Shown: positions 54,797-64,000 of the stretch, piece by piece | Position numbering within the stretch: the stretch's first letter is position 1 | How the letters are laid out: every line of letters starts with the position of its first letter | From: Lactarius indigo | Taxonomy: Eukaryota > Basidiomycota > Agaricomycetes > Russulales > Russulaceae | DNA length: 64,000 nt | Direction of reading: 5' to 3' | Assembly (NCBI GenBank): GCA_025766275.1 | Contig: JAFKAC010000007.1 | Location: 1,302,001-1,366,000, forward strand | Made by a program: the position numbers and the translations under genes | The notes under the pieces: generated by a model | Database searches by the model: none | What the model was told of the DNA's origin: nothing | The model's input: the letters and a program-made list of their open reading frames with translations, nothing else

Positions 54797-55245
54797 ACGT
54801 GGTGGTAGTGTAGACTGCTGCTTGACCATGGCGCGAACACGAATGCCGAGGATAAGAACGAATGGACTCCATTGCACCTAGCGTCATGCAAAGGCGAAAC
54901 AGAGACCGTACGCTTGCTGCTCGACGGTGACGCGAGCGTGGATGCCAAAAAGAAGGATGGAAGAACCCCGTTGCACAAGGCATTGGGCGCCAAGACTGTG
55001 CGCCTCCTGCTTGATCGTGGTGTGAACGCAAATACCAAGGACAAGGACGGAGGCACTCCGTTGCACATAGCGTCATACGGAGACGGAGCAGAGGTCGTGC
55101 GCTTGCTGCTTGACTTGTGGCGCGAGTGCAGATGCCAATTGAAGGACAAGGAAGGAAGGGTCCCATTCCACGTGGCATCAGGAAAGGGGAGGGACGCGAT
55201 CGTACGGATGTTGACGGAGTGTGGGCAAATGGATACAGTGCTATA
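54797..55245 (+). CDS. Ankyrin-repeat protein, partial
   Basis: Four ankyrin repeats are readable in one frame: LLDHGANTNAEDKNEWTPLH, LASCKGETETVRLLLDGD, VDAKKKDGRTPLHKALGAK, VRLLLDRGVNANTKDKDGG, TPLHIASYGDGAEVVRLLL, and KDKEGRVPFHVASGKGRDAI, ending at 55245. The fourth repeat shows a run (DLWRECRCQ) where the family pattern is lost and then regained, consistent with compensating indels. The first repeat needs one extra base removed at 54811. No domain beyond the repeats is visible, and the true start is unknown, so this is probably the 3' end of a NACHT- or other ankyrin-containing gene, or a fragment. Confidence 0.7.
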
Positions 55246-55644
55246 GGTTACTCTACAGAGGCACATCTTATATAGGCACGCTTGGAATGTAATCCATATT
55301 ATGACTTGTAGCGATATATTAACAATGGGAAACGAATGGCCAACGACACCAGAGACATTTACTATAAACAGATTTGGTAAACCTTGTGGTAAACAGTCAT
55401 CGATGCAGTACGACCAGGTTGCAAATAGCGTTCGAGGTCTGCCAACACGAGAAGACAAACCGATGCGTACAATACAGTGTTCGATCCTGGTATAGTAGTA
55501 TAAATACCATACAAGGCTGGAGAGAGCAGTTCGCCTCCACGGGAATATTGACTATGTTCGAGTCCGCCATGACTCTCATACGTTTCTGTTCCACATTGCC
55601 TCCTTGTATATGCGTTTCTTTCTTGCTTCTACACCACCTCATTC

Positions 55645-57452
55645 TTGTTCTTGTGCCCATTCGTCAAAGATTGTTCGACCTCCTTCGCCCTCGATATTTC
55701 TAAGTTTTACTCCAGCTTTCTCTGGACCCGGCGGCTTTTCGGCGACGCCTTCGCAAGCTCCTCATCGAGTCATGACGATGCTCCAGTCCAGACAACACAA
55801 TTGATAGTGTTACAGAAAGCGGCGAGATACAGGAATATGGAAGAATTCTTGTCAGATCTCGAAGTGCTCTCTACGGGTTCTGTACTCTACTGGGCCTCTC
55901 TACTCTCGAAGCGAAACTATACAGGGTACCGAGATGCTCGACGGTGTTTCTTCTACGGAGCAGAATTGGGCTCCTAACTGGTACGCCATGTCTGAGCTAT
56001 TGTTCTTGTCGAAGGCGTTCTCTGGCTCTATGCACCCAATGAGGATCTTCCCGTACTTTTACAAAGCGTCGGAAACTTTTGAGGACTGAGGACATCACGA
56101 TTACAACGTTAGTTACTCCGAATAGGTTCGAGGTGCTGCGAAAACTTGCCGCCCGATACGAGGGTGCGTCCCTCGTATACTGGACAGTGGTGATCAGTAA
56201 TAGGACTTTGCTATTATCCCCCAACCCAGGTCCCCTCTCCGTGACTGTCCATATCCCCCTCCTGACGTCGGCGAGCAAATCCATGCTTCACAAGAGTCTT
56301 CTCGCTCTGCATGCGCTCGTCACGAACTCGCCTGACCTTGCCTCACGCGCGGACATCCATCTTGTTTTCTCTCCGTTTCCGCGTGCTTTTAATACCTGGC
56401 GCAACCTCGCACGTCTCCTCGCACGCACCACGTATATCCTGCTACTCGATGTTGACTTTGCCATATGTACCGACTGGCGCGCGTCAGTGAGCGCCCTCCT
56501 GCGCAATGGAGAGAACGACATTGGTCAGCGCGTTCGAGGTGGGACCGCGGCCCTCGTTCTTCCCGCGTTTGAGTACGTGAAGCAGACAGAAGGACGAAAC
56601 CAAGCAGTGTTTCCGCGAGATAAGAAGGTACGCGTCCGTCTCAATTCCCCTCGCGGATTCTATTTTTGATCGACCCGCTTTCAGGCGCTGTTAGATCTTG
56701 TGCACGCGAATCGGATCGCTCCATTCCATGCATCCTTTTCCGCGGGCCATAACAGCACGGATTACCGCCAATTCTACGTCGCCAAGCCCGGAGAGGTGTA
56801 CAAAGTGACACAGTACCAGGCAGGATACGAACCATACGTGGTAGTCAGAAAGGACGTCGGTGGCTGGTGCGTTTCGCTTCCGACTCCTCGTCAGGGCTCT
56901 GGGCTAGATGGTTTACACATGTATGTGGTAGGTGTGATGAACGGTTCACGGGATACGGCGGAAACAAGGCGGCCTGTTTGTTCGAGATGTACTTATCGGG
57001 GGTATCGTTTTACGTGCTGAGCGACCACTTTTTGATCCATCAAAGTCACACGTATGAAGAAGAGGCACGGAAGAACGAAGTGAGCGCTCCCGTTTTCGCC
57101 GATCCGTGCGCTTTGCAGATCGTTGGCCAAAACAGCGCAGGTACAATCGCAAGATACACTCAGACTTCAGGGAGGAAACATGCCTCAGGTTTTTCCCTTC
57201 CTTCAGATGATGATGTGGCACTGACACGGTACGCGGAGGTATCTCAAGCGTTTTTTCGATCAAGGCGTTCTCAACACGACACACGCGAACAATGCCCAGG
57301 AGGAGTGCAGGAAAATCAAAGGGATTGGGAAGATTGTAACGCAGGTGAAACAATTTCACCCTACACGTGCATGTAAAAAGTCTTATCGCACAACAGTTGC
57401 TAGGTGGCTCGGTAAATATGTAGAAGCATGTAAAACTGGGTACGGTCGATGA
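55645..57452 (+). CDS. GT49 (LARGE/B4GAT-like) glycosyltransferase
   Basis: A Golgi-type glycosyltransferase of family GT49 (Glyco_transf_49) is indicated; the animal members add glucuronic acid or matriglycan, the fungal acceptor is unknown. The N-terminal part reads SSFLWTRRLFGDAFASSSSS and SVLYWASLLSKRNYTGYRDA, then FSGSMHPMRIFPYFYKASE. The catalytic half has DITITTLVTPNRFEVLRKLA, ASLVYWTVVISN, ARTTYILLLDVDFAICTDW with the DxD metal motif, GGTAALVLPAFEYV, YEPYVVVRKDVGGWC, DERFTGYGGNKAACLFEMYL, SGVSFYVLSDHFLIHQSHTY and EECRKIKGIGKIVTQV, with stop about 57450-57452. Several one-base frame changes occur (near 55975, 56085 and 57080). The N-terminal anchor and start codon are uncertain. Confidence 0.85.
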
Positions 57453-57674
57453 AGAATGCAGACGTGCGAGCTACAAACGAGAGGGGAAACCCTGGTGAAT
57501 TTAGAGTTGGTTCGTACAAAATTAGTGCGCTACATGCAATGCGCTTTTCGTTGGAAATACCCGAGTCAGGCACTTGAACCCATCGCGCAGCCGGTAATAG
57601 GAGTGAGGATATCAAATAAGTTGATAATAGAGAACGCACAGAACAAGGGGATGGAGTCCAGGAATATAAAAAAA

Positions 57675-57700
57675 CTGAATGGGATGGGATGGGACGGGGA
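57675..57700. repeat. (GGGAT)n-like tract
   Basis: A short G-rich tandem tract (tgggatgggatgggacgggg) lies in the 3' flank between the GT49 gene and the SWIB gene. Confidence 0.75.
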
Positions 57701-57798
57701 AAAATAAGGCGCTACGCAGTGGTCTCCGAAGGCTCGGACAAGTGCCTTCGCTCGAACATCAGCGTAGTTCATCGGGTCAACAATACCAATATCAGTGC

Positions 57799-58684
57799 TC
57801 ACTTGCCAAGTTCCTTGTTCATCTTAAACATGTCAATCTTGTCTGTGTTGAAGACCGCTCTCAACGCATCGTCGCACAGGATCTCTCGTCCGTTCGATGG
57901 GTTCTGTAATTTGTTGGACTTAATATATGCCCACAGCCTTTTCACGACTTGCGGTCGAGAAAGCGATTCTTCTTGAACGAGTGCTGCCAGGGGGTCGCTG
58001 TCATAAAGGGGATTACGGAATCATAATGAACGAATGAGACCAGACAGGGGGGGTGATGACAGACCTCAGATTGTAAGCCTTGGACAGTCCGCCGCCCCCG
58101 CCGCCCTTCCTTTTCTTAGATTCGTCACCATCGCTGCCCTCGTTCCCCGAATCGTCAATGGTGTCTGCGCTTCTTGCTCCGTTGGCCCTGCCACCTCGCC
58201 CGCGTCCGCGACCCCGTCCACGACCGCGCCCACGGGTTCCGGGCGTCGAAGACGCGCCGGAAACCGCGGAAGAACGAGATGCCCGTGAACGACCGTTGAT
58301 TTCGTCGGACAGTTGTCGGGCCAGTGCTTCGTCGCCCGCCGTCGACGGTTTGGTGGCCTTCGCCGACGGCTCGTCGTCCTCAGTCTAGGCGTGTGGCACG
58401 ACGGCGCTTCTTGGACGCCGCGGATGGCGCAGGAGATTCCTCACGGTCGTCGCCCGCGCCTGCTTCGCCGTCTTCCGCGAAGCCCTTCTCTTCAGAGACC
58501 TTGGCAAAGATGACGGAAATGAGTGCGTCGATGTCTTGTTTGTTATTTTTAATCAAGTCTGGAGGTACATTGTTTTGTTCGAGCAAGATGCGGACGAACG
58601 CGCTTGGCTGAGATGGTACTGAGGTCCTGTGCCAGGTGCCGAAAGAATGACATGGATGTGGGGCTCAAGGTCGGCTACCAGCAT
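57799..58684 (-). CDS. UAF30: DEK_C plus SWIB/MDM2 domain protein (UAF30/TRI1-like)
   Basis: This is a nuclear DNA-associated protein. In yeast, relatives are UAF30 (rDNA upstream activation factor) and TRI1. The start MLVADLEPHIHVILSAPGT at 58684 leads into a DEK_C domain (DLSTISAKRVR, then ILLEQNNVPPDLIKNNKQDI and DALISVIFAKV). A charged, Lys/Arg-rich linker with a Gly-Arg repeat (GTRGRGRGRGRGRGRGG) follows, then a poly-Gly tract. After an intron the SWIB domain reads DPLAALVQEESLSRPQVVKR, LWAYIKSNKLQNPSNGREIL, CDDALRAVFNTDKIDMFKMN and KELGK, stopping at 57799-57801. One-base breaks at 58626-58627 and 58592-58593, and another near 58385, are consistent with insertions. Confidence 0.9.
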
Positions 58685-59162
58685 GACGGGGCACAAAGAT
58701 TAGATTGATATGAGCAGGTGGGTTATCGGAGATTGTGGGGAAATATGGAGGAGATCGACCGTCGGCTGCAGGAGGAAGTATGTGAAAGTACTTGTGACTC
58801 GAGAGCTTGAGAGCTTGGACCTCGGTCTCAGGCGCTTGACCTGTGAAATGAACAGTCAGTTGACACAACAGTGGACGTGACCTAACCCCACATTAAGGCC
58901 GGACCAGGCCCTAATGTAGGGTTAGGTTATGTTTAACAACCAGCATAGTGTCACCTAAAAAAACATATATATATTTCACAAAACCTCCAAAGGTTTTTCA
59001 GACTAGTGCAAACTCTCAAGCTAGGGCACAAGTTCAAATTGACACAACTCATAGGAACTTATTAAGGTGCAGTGCAGATGACATCATCATCTTTCGGGCC
59101 AAACAATTACCAAACAGACACGTCAAGTTACTCTCGAGTGACGCTTCCCCAGTCGGGCCACA
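58685..59162. promoter_or_regulatory. Divergent promoter region UAF30-like / HRD3-like
   Basis: 478 bp separate two divergent start codons. The segment includes a 46-bp inverted repeat carrying telomere-type CCTAACCC / GGGTTAGG motifs at 58881-58926, and an AT-rich patch with alternating TA at 58962-58975. Confidence 0.55.
58881..58926. repeat. Inverted repeat with telomere-like motif
   Basis: A left arm of 20 nt (cctaaccccacattaaggcc) and a right arm of 20 nt (ggccctaatgtagggttagg) pair at 18 of 20 positions, around a 6-nt loop (ggacca). The outer ends are CCTAACCC and GGGTTAGG. It could form a strong hairpin or act as a palindromic binding site. Confidence 0.9.
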
Positions 59163-62100
59163 ATGAGGTTGCATATCCTCCCATGTCTATGTCTGGTCCT
59201 GGTCGGCAGCTTTTCTCTATGCGGTCTTACTGTCCAGGCCTCTCCTTCGGAAGCTGATTCTGCGAATGAGGGTGCGCGGAACTGTATAGCTGCCTTTCTC
59301 CGGCTGATAGTCTTTTCCAGCCACTCGTGCCTACAAGCAGGCGCTTGCGACCTTGGCAGCCCTCACCGCGTTACCCTCGTCTCGTGCGTTCGAGACACAC
59401 CACCCATCTTCGTGGTCCACCGGAAGTCCCTGTACTTTCTTCTTTTCTCCCAAACCCTCAAGGTCAAGGCCCGTTGGGCAGCGCATTGCGAATAGCCATC
59501 AAATTACGCCATCAGTCGTGGCTTCCTCGTTTCCTTTCATCACGATTCTCTCAAGAAAATGGGCGCCGAAGAACCGACGAGGAATTGAGGGGTCGTGCCA
59601 TCAAGGTTATGGATCTACTGCAACATGCTGCGGATTTAGGCAATTTAGACGCACTATTCGTTCTCGGGAAATTATCTTTGGTCCGCCTTTTACTCTCTTT
59701 GATGCCCTTAGTTACTGTGGCCTCACCGTATTTTAGCTTCCACCGACCCCACATTTCATTGCAGATCCAGTACTGGCATACAAATCTTTCGAGTCACACG
59801 CCGCGATTACAGGGAACGCGACCTCGCAAAGTTACCTCGCTTTCTTTTACGCAAGCGGTTACCAAAATATCGTCCCGGTTGATCAAGCGAAGGCCCAACT
59901 GTACTACACGTTTGCTGCGCATGGCGAAGACAAAGCTGCTCAAATGGCACTCGGGTATCGATACTGGACAGGAATTGGGGTTCTAGAAAATTGCGACCGT
60001 GCCGTCGAATGGTATGGTGCTGCAGGCAGAACAAGGCAAGCCTCGTATACTTCTGCTTTATACTCTGCTGATGCGCCAGTAGCAATGGCACGATTCCTAT
60101 CTGGCCCACCTGGCGGACGCACGCTCCCGTTAACGCCAACCCGTCTATCGGACCTTGCGGGTGGCGTTTACGGTCCGGGTGCGAGCGTGGCTTCGACAGG
60201 ATTAAACGGACAGCGTCCAGCCATAAAGGCTGCCCGTGCCCGCGCTGCGGGCGAGACCTGGGAAGATATTCTTGAGTATTATATTGTCTGTATCCGTTTC
60301 TTCTCGTTCACGACCAGTACTAAACTTGACCTAGTTCAATGCAGACCGTGGCGAAACCGACTTTGCCTTCCGTCTCGGAAAGATATTCTACCATGGAAGT
60401 ATATACAATGCGCCAGGAGGTATTGCATCTGGCGGCGAGGGAGTCGGTCGTGTACCGCGGGACTTTGAACGCGCAAGATACTACTTTGAAACCATTGTAA
60501 GGCAAGCGTGGCCAAGCGATTCTGGCGACCCTCTGGGAAAACGGGATGAAAACGGTCCAGTGGGACTCGCGGCTCCTGCAGCTGGTTATTTGGGCCGGAT
60601 GTTCCTTCGAGGAGAAGGCGTACGTGTGGACTTGAAGCTTGCGAGGATGTGGTTCGAACGCGGGGCTGCCTATGGTGACAAGGAGTGCCATAATGGGCTC
60701 GGCATTATGTGGCGCGACGGTCTAATCGATGGAAAGAGAGATACTAAGAAATCTGTGACCAATTTTGCAGTTGCAGCTGGGCAAGATCTCGCCGAGGCAC
60801 AGCTCAACTTGGGAAAGCATCACTACCGTGAGTGTATTGACACGTAGTATCGCTAGTCGCGTCCTGATATGCAGCGATCAGAGCGTGGAGACCTGAAGCT
60901 AGCCAGTTCATACTTCGAGGCTGCATTGAGGCATGGCTCGCCGTTCGAGGCTTACTACTACCTCGCGGACCTTCAAGTTACGCAAATGAAGAACATGCCC
61001 GCAGCCCTGAAACCTGGCGCGTGTGCTATTGCTGCAGCTTTCTACAAGGTTGTCGCCGAGCGCGGATCGTGGGATGAGGACCTCATCCGGGAAGGTGAGG
61101 ATGCTTGGGAAACGGGTACTCTAGGCGGGAAGCAGCTAGCTCTGTTTAAATGGTGGATTTCCGCCGAGCGTGGATACGAGATTGGTCAAAACAATTTAGG
61201 CGTTTATTCTCGATCAAGGCATGTTTTTCCCCCCATCCGATTTACCCCGAGGGCCACTAACACCATCTAGACAAAAGTATGCTCCACCGCACCGATTTAT
61301 TGCCGTCGAATGACACTGCAAGGCTTGCGCTCACACAATGGACACGCTCAGCTGCTCAAAACAATGTTGATGCGCTCGTCAAAGTTGGAGACTATTACTA
61401 CCACGGCCTTGGCGTACCAGATGAACCTGAACACGTTCGCTGGGAAAAGGCAGCTGGGTACTATCGGTCGGCAGCAGATACCCAAATTAGCGCTCTTGCT
61501 ATGTGGAATCTTGGATGGATGTACGAACACGGATACGGTGTCCCACAGGTCAGCACTTTTCCTTTTTGTTAGATTGTGAGACCGAACGTGCCGTAGGATT
61601 TCCACCTAGCGAAACGTCATTACGACATCGCTCTGGAGACAAATGTCGAAGCATACCTCCCTGTGACCCTATCTCTTTTCCGTTTACACGCCCGCAGTAT
61701 ATGGCACACTTTAACTGGAAGAGAAGGCGGACTCAGCCTCTGGTCAAAAGATGACGTCGACCATGGTAAGTCACATCCCAGCGACATGGCGCAAAGCGAC
61801 ACCCATCCGTCGCCCACAGAATTTCCCGATCAGAACCCTGCGCGGAAGGAGTTGGACGAAGGCTCAGCCGCCGCCAGTGGCCCAGCGTCCAGCGAATCAG
61901 ACGAAGATCTCTTAGTTGAGGACGATGGGCCGTGGTACATGGGCAAGGCACGGGAGGAGTTCAATCGACGCATGCGTGACGCTGCTCCCCCAGGTGACGA
62001 CGAGGACCCCATACAAGTATGCATCACCTGTCTGTACTTTCATTTCTCAGAACTGATTATCAAAAATTCACAGTGGGCTCGCGATCGCCGCAACGCAGAA

Positions 62101-62385
62101 CTCGACCGGGACAGCGACATTGGCCCCGAGGACATGTTCGATGCAGCTCTGCGTGGCGGACATCGCGGGAACGACGAAGCGGACGAGTTTGTCGAGACTA
62201 TGATGCTCGTGGTGCTATGCCTCATCGTGTCACTGCTGCTCTACATTCGCGGGCGATGGGTGGAGCGGCTACGACGAGAGGAGCGGCAACAGAGGCAGCA
62301 GCAGGAGGCACGCGAGGAGCGGGACGACGGATTGTTCCCACCTCCTGGAGACCCAGCAAGAGATGACTGGGCCGTTCCACGGTGA
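59163..62385 (+). CDS. HRD3: HRD3/SEL1L-like ER-associated degradation protein
   Basis: This ER membrane protein with Sel1 repeats partners the HRD1 ubiquitin ligase in degrading misfolded ER proteins. The start at 59163 gives a signal peptide (MRLHILPCLCLVLVGSFSLC). An intron joins it to TRAYKQALATLAALTALPSS. Sel1-type repeats follow over about 2.5 kb: AIKVMDLLQHAADLGNLDAL, LGYRYWTGIGVLENCDRAV, DFAFRLGKIFYHGSIYNAP, AGYLGRMFLRGEGVRVDLKL, ARMWFERGAAYGDKECHNGL, LKLASSYFEAALRHGSPFEA, VKVGDYYYHGLGVPDEPEHV and MWNLGWMYEHGYGVPQ. An acidic linker (SESDEDLLVEDDGPWYMGKA) precedes one transmembrane helix, MMLVVLCLIVSLLLYIRGRW, and a Glu/Arg/Gln-rich cytosolic tail ending at 62385. Short introns cut the repeats. 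Some exon joins between 59.4 and 60.4 kb were not fully resolved. Confidence 0.92.
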
Positions 62386-62687
62386 GGACATGGGACACAG
62401 TTGTATTGCGATTCGTTTTGTATATGTGCTAGTCTAATCGTATTCTCAGGCAATTGCCTGAGTAGTGAGCCGCACGCAGCATAGGTGTACTTGCCACAGT
62501 TAAACTTATAGTTACGAACGCGGTGTAATGTGCATCTCGCAACCCCTATGCTTTCCAGCAGAGCAACTGAATAAAAGCAGCTGAATTCATGGGGATGAGC
62601 CCCAAATCAACAAAGGCTACCAGGGAGACTTACCAAATATATTATCGTCCAAAGGTACTTTTGGCATATATAGCGTGGTAGAACTGT
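62386..62687. other. Convergent 3' region
   Basis: About 0.3 kb lies between two convergent genes and is presumably 3' UTR on both strands. A short palindrome (ctcaggcaattgcctgag) lies at 62446-62463 and could be a terminator-like or site-specific element, but in a eukaryotic context it may be chance. Confidence 0.4.
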
Positions 62688-63570
62688 CTAACTGCGAAGC
62701 AGTGGACCCTCCAGTCCACCAAAGCGCTCGGCCGCACTCAGCGCGTCGGCATGTAGAACGTCCGGTAGCCCCAACGGTGACCCTGGGAGTAATAAATGTG
62801 GAAGCACACGCGTATGGAAAAGCCTGTGAGCGACACTCCCTCCCTGTTCATCCATCAGTCAGTTACAGCGCCATAAAGAACCGAAATGATGGCTCTACGT
62901 ACGAACTGATGAAGCACGCCGCCGACGACCGCCTCGACCGTCGTGCCGGCGACCTTATGGACACCAGCCAAGCGACCGTCGAGCACAATGTCTCCGGCGC
63001 GTGGTGGGACCCAGCGCATCACCTCTTGTAGCTTCCAACGGGGAGCGACCTGCTGGCCAAGGGTGTGCGTGTTCAGGACGCGGGCGATGATGCGCGCATG
63101 GTCATGTTCCGCTGCGGCGGGAAGCGGTTGGAGGAACAAAAGGAGATACGCTTCGAGCGTGCGTCGCCCTGTTTTTTTTTTTTGCATGACGCCGTTGAGG
63201 AAAAAAGGAAGGGACGAGAGATATATGCGTGCGACGAACGCACCGAGAAAGGCAAAGCGGGAGTTGTGGCCTATGACAGAGTCACGATGGCTGAGATGGG
63301 TGAGGATGCGCTGAGCTACCGCAGGTGGGAACTTGAGAGGCGCGAAGGTCTTGTCGAGGTACTGGGATAGATGTTCTGGTACTGCGTTCGCGGGACTGGG
63401 TGGTGTTGCTGCTCTTCGCTCGGGAGGTGCATGTGCAGCTTCAGGGAGATCAATCGCGTGTCATCGTGGAAGAATGTAGACTTACTCGCGTACGCGGTAG
63501 AGGCGAGAGCGCGTGAATGGGAATGACCAAGTACGCGACTTGCGCGGATTAGACGGGAAGCAAGCAACAT
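62688..63570 (-). CDS. MRPL15: Mitochondrial ribosomal protein mL57 (RNase III-like fold)
   Basis: This is a large-subunit mitoribosomal protein with a degenerate RNase III domain. The start MLLASRLIRASRVLGHSHSR at 63570 is a typical presequence. The body reads EHLSQYLDKTFAPLKFPPAV, AQRILTHLSHRDSVIGHNSR and FAFLG. An intron (gtgcgt...aaacag) leads to RRTLEAYLLLFLQPLPAA, then VLNTHTLGQQVAPRWKLQEV, MRWVPPRAGDIVLDGRLAGV and HKVAGTTVEAVVGGVLHQF. A second intron (gtacgt...gaacag) leads to GGSVAHRLFHTRVLPHLLL and a stop at 62688-62690. No frame correction is needed in these exons, although the splice between the presequence and EHLSQY was not pinned. Acidic catalytic residues of true RNase III are not evident. 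Confidence 0.85.
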
Positions 63571-63717
63571 GGACGGACAGACACGAGACACGACGACAAC
63601 AAAGCGCAACTAATTGTTTGGCAGGGTTAGGGTCGTAAATTGGGTCACATGGCACTCCCCCTCACACTTGCTTGTCTTCAATTTCGAGCTGCAATCCCTT
63701 CACGCTCCTTTAGAAAT
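63571..63717. promoter_or_regulatory. 147-bp bidirectional promoter with AGGGTTAGGG
   Basis: Only 147 bp separate the start codons of mL57 and REX2. Between them lies AGGGTTAGGG at 63623-63632, a telomere-type sequence. In many fungi, TTAGGG-binding Tbf1/TRF-like proteins act at ribosomal-protein promoters, so this is a plausible regulatory site (inference). A CACATG E-box-like sequence and a CT-rich stretch on the REX2 side are also present. Confidence 0.55.
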
Positions 63718-64000
63718 ATGTCGACCAACCCCCTCCAAGGGCGTCTGACCTATTACGATGGACCCCTTGTTTGGATAGACTGCGAAATGACCGGTCTCGA
63801 CCACAAGACGGATCGAATCCTGGAGATTGCCGTAATCATCTTGGTCCAGCCCTGTCTTTCCAACACTTTATCTCTCTTTTGCCTACAGGTACTCATAACT
63901 AATGGAAACCTGGAAGTCGTCGACGATGGCTTGGAGTTCGTCATTCGTACTGAGAAATCGGTGTTGGATAAGTTCGATAGCTTTCTCCAGATCTCAGAGT
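63718..64000 (+). CDS. REX2: Oligoribonuclease (REX2), 5' part, cut by window end
   Basis: This is a DEDD-family 3'-5' exoribonuclease that degrades very short RNAs, mitochondrial in yeast. The start ATG is at 63718. Exon 1 (63718-63831) reads MSTNPLQGRLTYYDGPLVW, then IDCEMTGLDHKTDRILEIA, with the first Asp-Glu catalytic pair. An intron (63832-63888, gtaatc...ctacag) leads to VLITNGNLEVVDDGLEFVIR and TEKSVLDKFDSF, open to the window edge. The frame is clean. It is transcribed away from mL57 out of a shared 147-bp intergenic segment. Confidence 0.93.
   Translation, partial: MSTNPLQGRLTYYDGPLVWIDCEMTGLDHKTDRILEIAVIILVQPCLSNTLSLFCLQVLITNGNLEVVDDGLEFVIRTEKSVLDKFDSFLQISE

Noticed and set aside
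54709..55458. 249-codon minus-strand open frame
   Set aside because: It lies antisense to clear ankyrin repeats. Its own repeat-like sequence is just the reverse complement of those repeats, and it has no motif of its own.
55545..55575. tRNA-like T-loop sequence (gttcgagtcc)
   Set aside because: No matching acceptor, D or anticodon stems could be folded around it. No tRNA is called anywhere in the window.
62446..62463. Perfect short palindrome ctcaggcaattgcctgag as an intrinsic terminator
   Set aside because: Bacterial-type terminators do not apply to this fungal sequence, there is no T tract after it, and an 18-nt palindrome without a loop may be chance.

Overview
The window is eukaryotic and reads as an Agaricomycete (basidiomycete) nuclear contig. 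Genes are dense, lie on both strands, and are cut by many 45-60 nt GT-AG introns. The recognisable proteins are fungal: cerato-platanin, an extracellular cupredoxin, an HRD3-type Sel1 protein, a CSC1-type channel, a UAF30-type SWIB protein and a LARGE-like GT49 enzyme. I see no bacterial operons, rRNA, CRISPR arrays or intact transposons. The exact genus cannot be fixed from the sequence.

Layout. 0-1 kb: 3' part of a flavocytochrome b2-type L-lactate dehydrogenase. 1.2-2 kb: unknown minus-strand gene. 2.4-5.2 kb: two tandem paralogous membrane proteins. 6-6.8 kb: secreted cupredoxin. 7.9-8.8 kb: Pro/Ser-rich hypothetical. 10.2-12.05 kb: GlcNAc-6-phosphate deacetylase. 12.5-14.4 kb: hypotheticals. 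15.3-19.6 kb: cluster of three small secreted-protein genes that share one exon architecture. 22-23.3 kb: NMN adenylyltransferase. 26.2-27.9 kb: bZIP factor. 31.3-33.1 kb: glutaryl-CoA dehydrogenase, tail-to-tail with a family X DNA polymerase at 33.3-35.4 kb. 36-36.7 kb: DUF985 cupin. 37.5-38.4 kb: YIH1/IMPACT-like protein, divergent from a presumed mitochondrial protein at 38.6-40 kb. 40.5-44.1 kb: CSC1/TMEM63 channel. 44.3-45.3 kb: NFKBIL1-like protein. 46-47.1 kb: glycerate kinase-like P-loop kinase. 48.6-49.9 kb: 2-hydroxyacid dehydrogenase. 50.6-51.7 kb: protein with ankyrin-like WW repeats. 53.8-54.2 kb: cerato-platanin. 54.8-55.2 kb: ankyrin repeats. 55.6-57.5 kb: GT49 glycosyltransferase. 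57.8-58.7 kb: DEK_C/SWIB protein. 59.2-62.4 kb: HRD3. 62.7-63.6 kb: mitoribosomal mL57, divergent from oligoribonuclease REX2, which is cut by the window end.

Two things stand out. First, the 15-20 kb cluster encodes candidate secreted peptides. All three genes have a first exon of exactly 55 nt, a phase-1 intron, a conserved Ala-Val-Tyr-Ala-Ala-Pro-Ile stretch and a dibasic (Kex2-like) site. Second, many well-conserved genes need the same correction to read through, namely removal of one base, often in a homopolymer. This insertion-only pattern looks like residual long-read assembly error and should be excluded before any gene is called a pseudogene.

Most gene ends given here come from splice-site reading by eye against remembered family consensus. 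No database search was possible.
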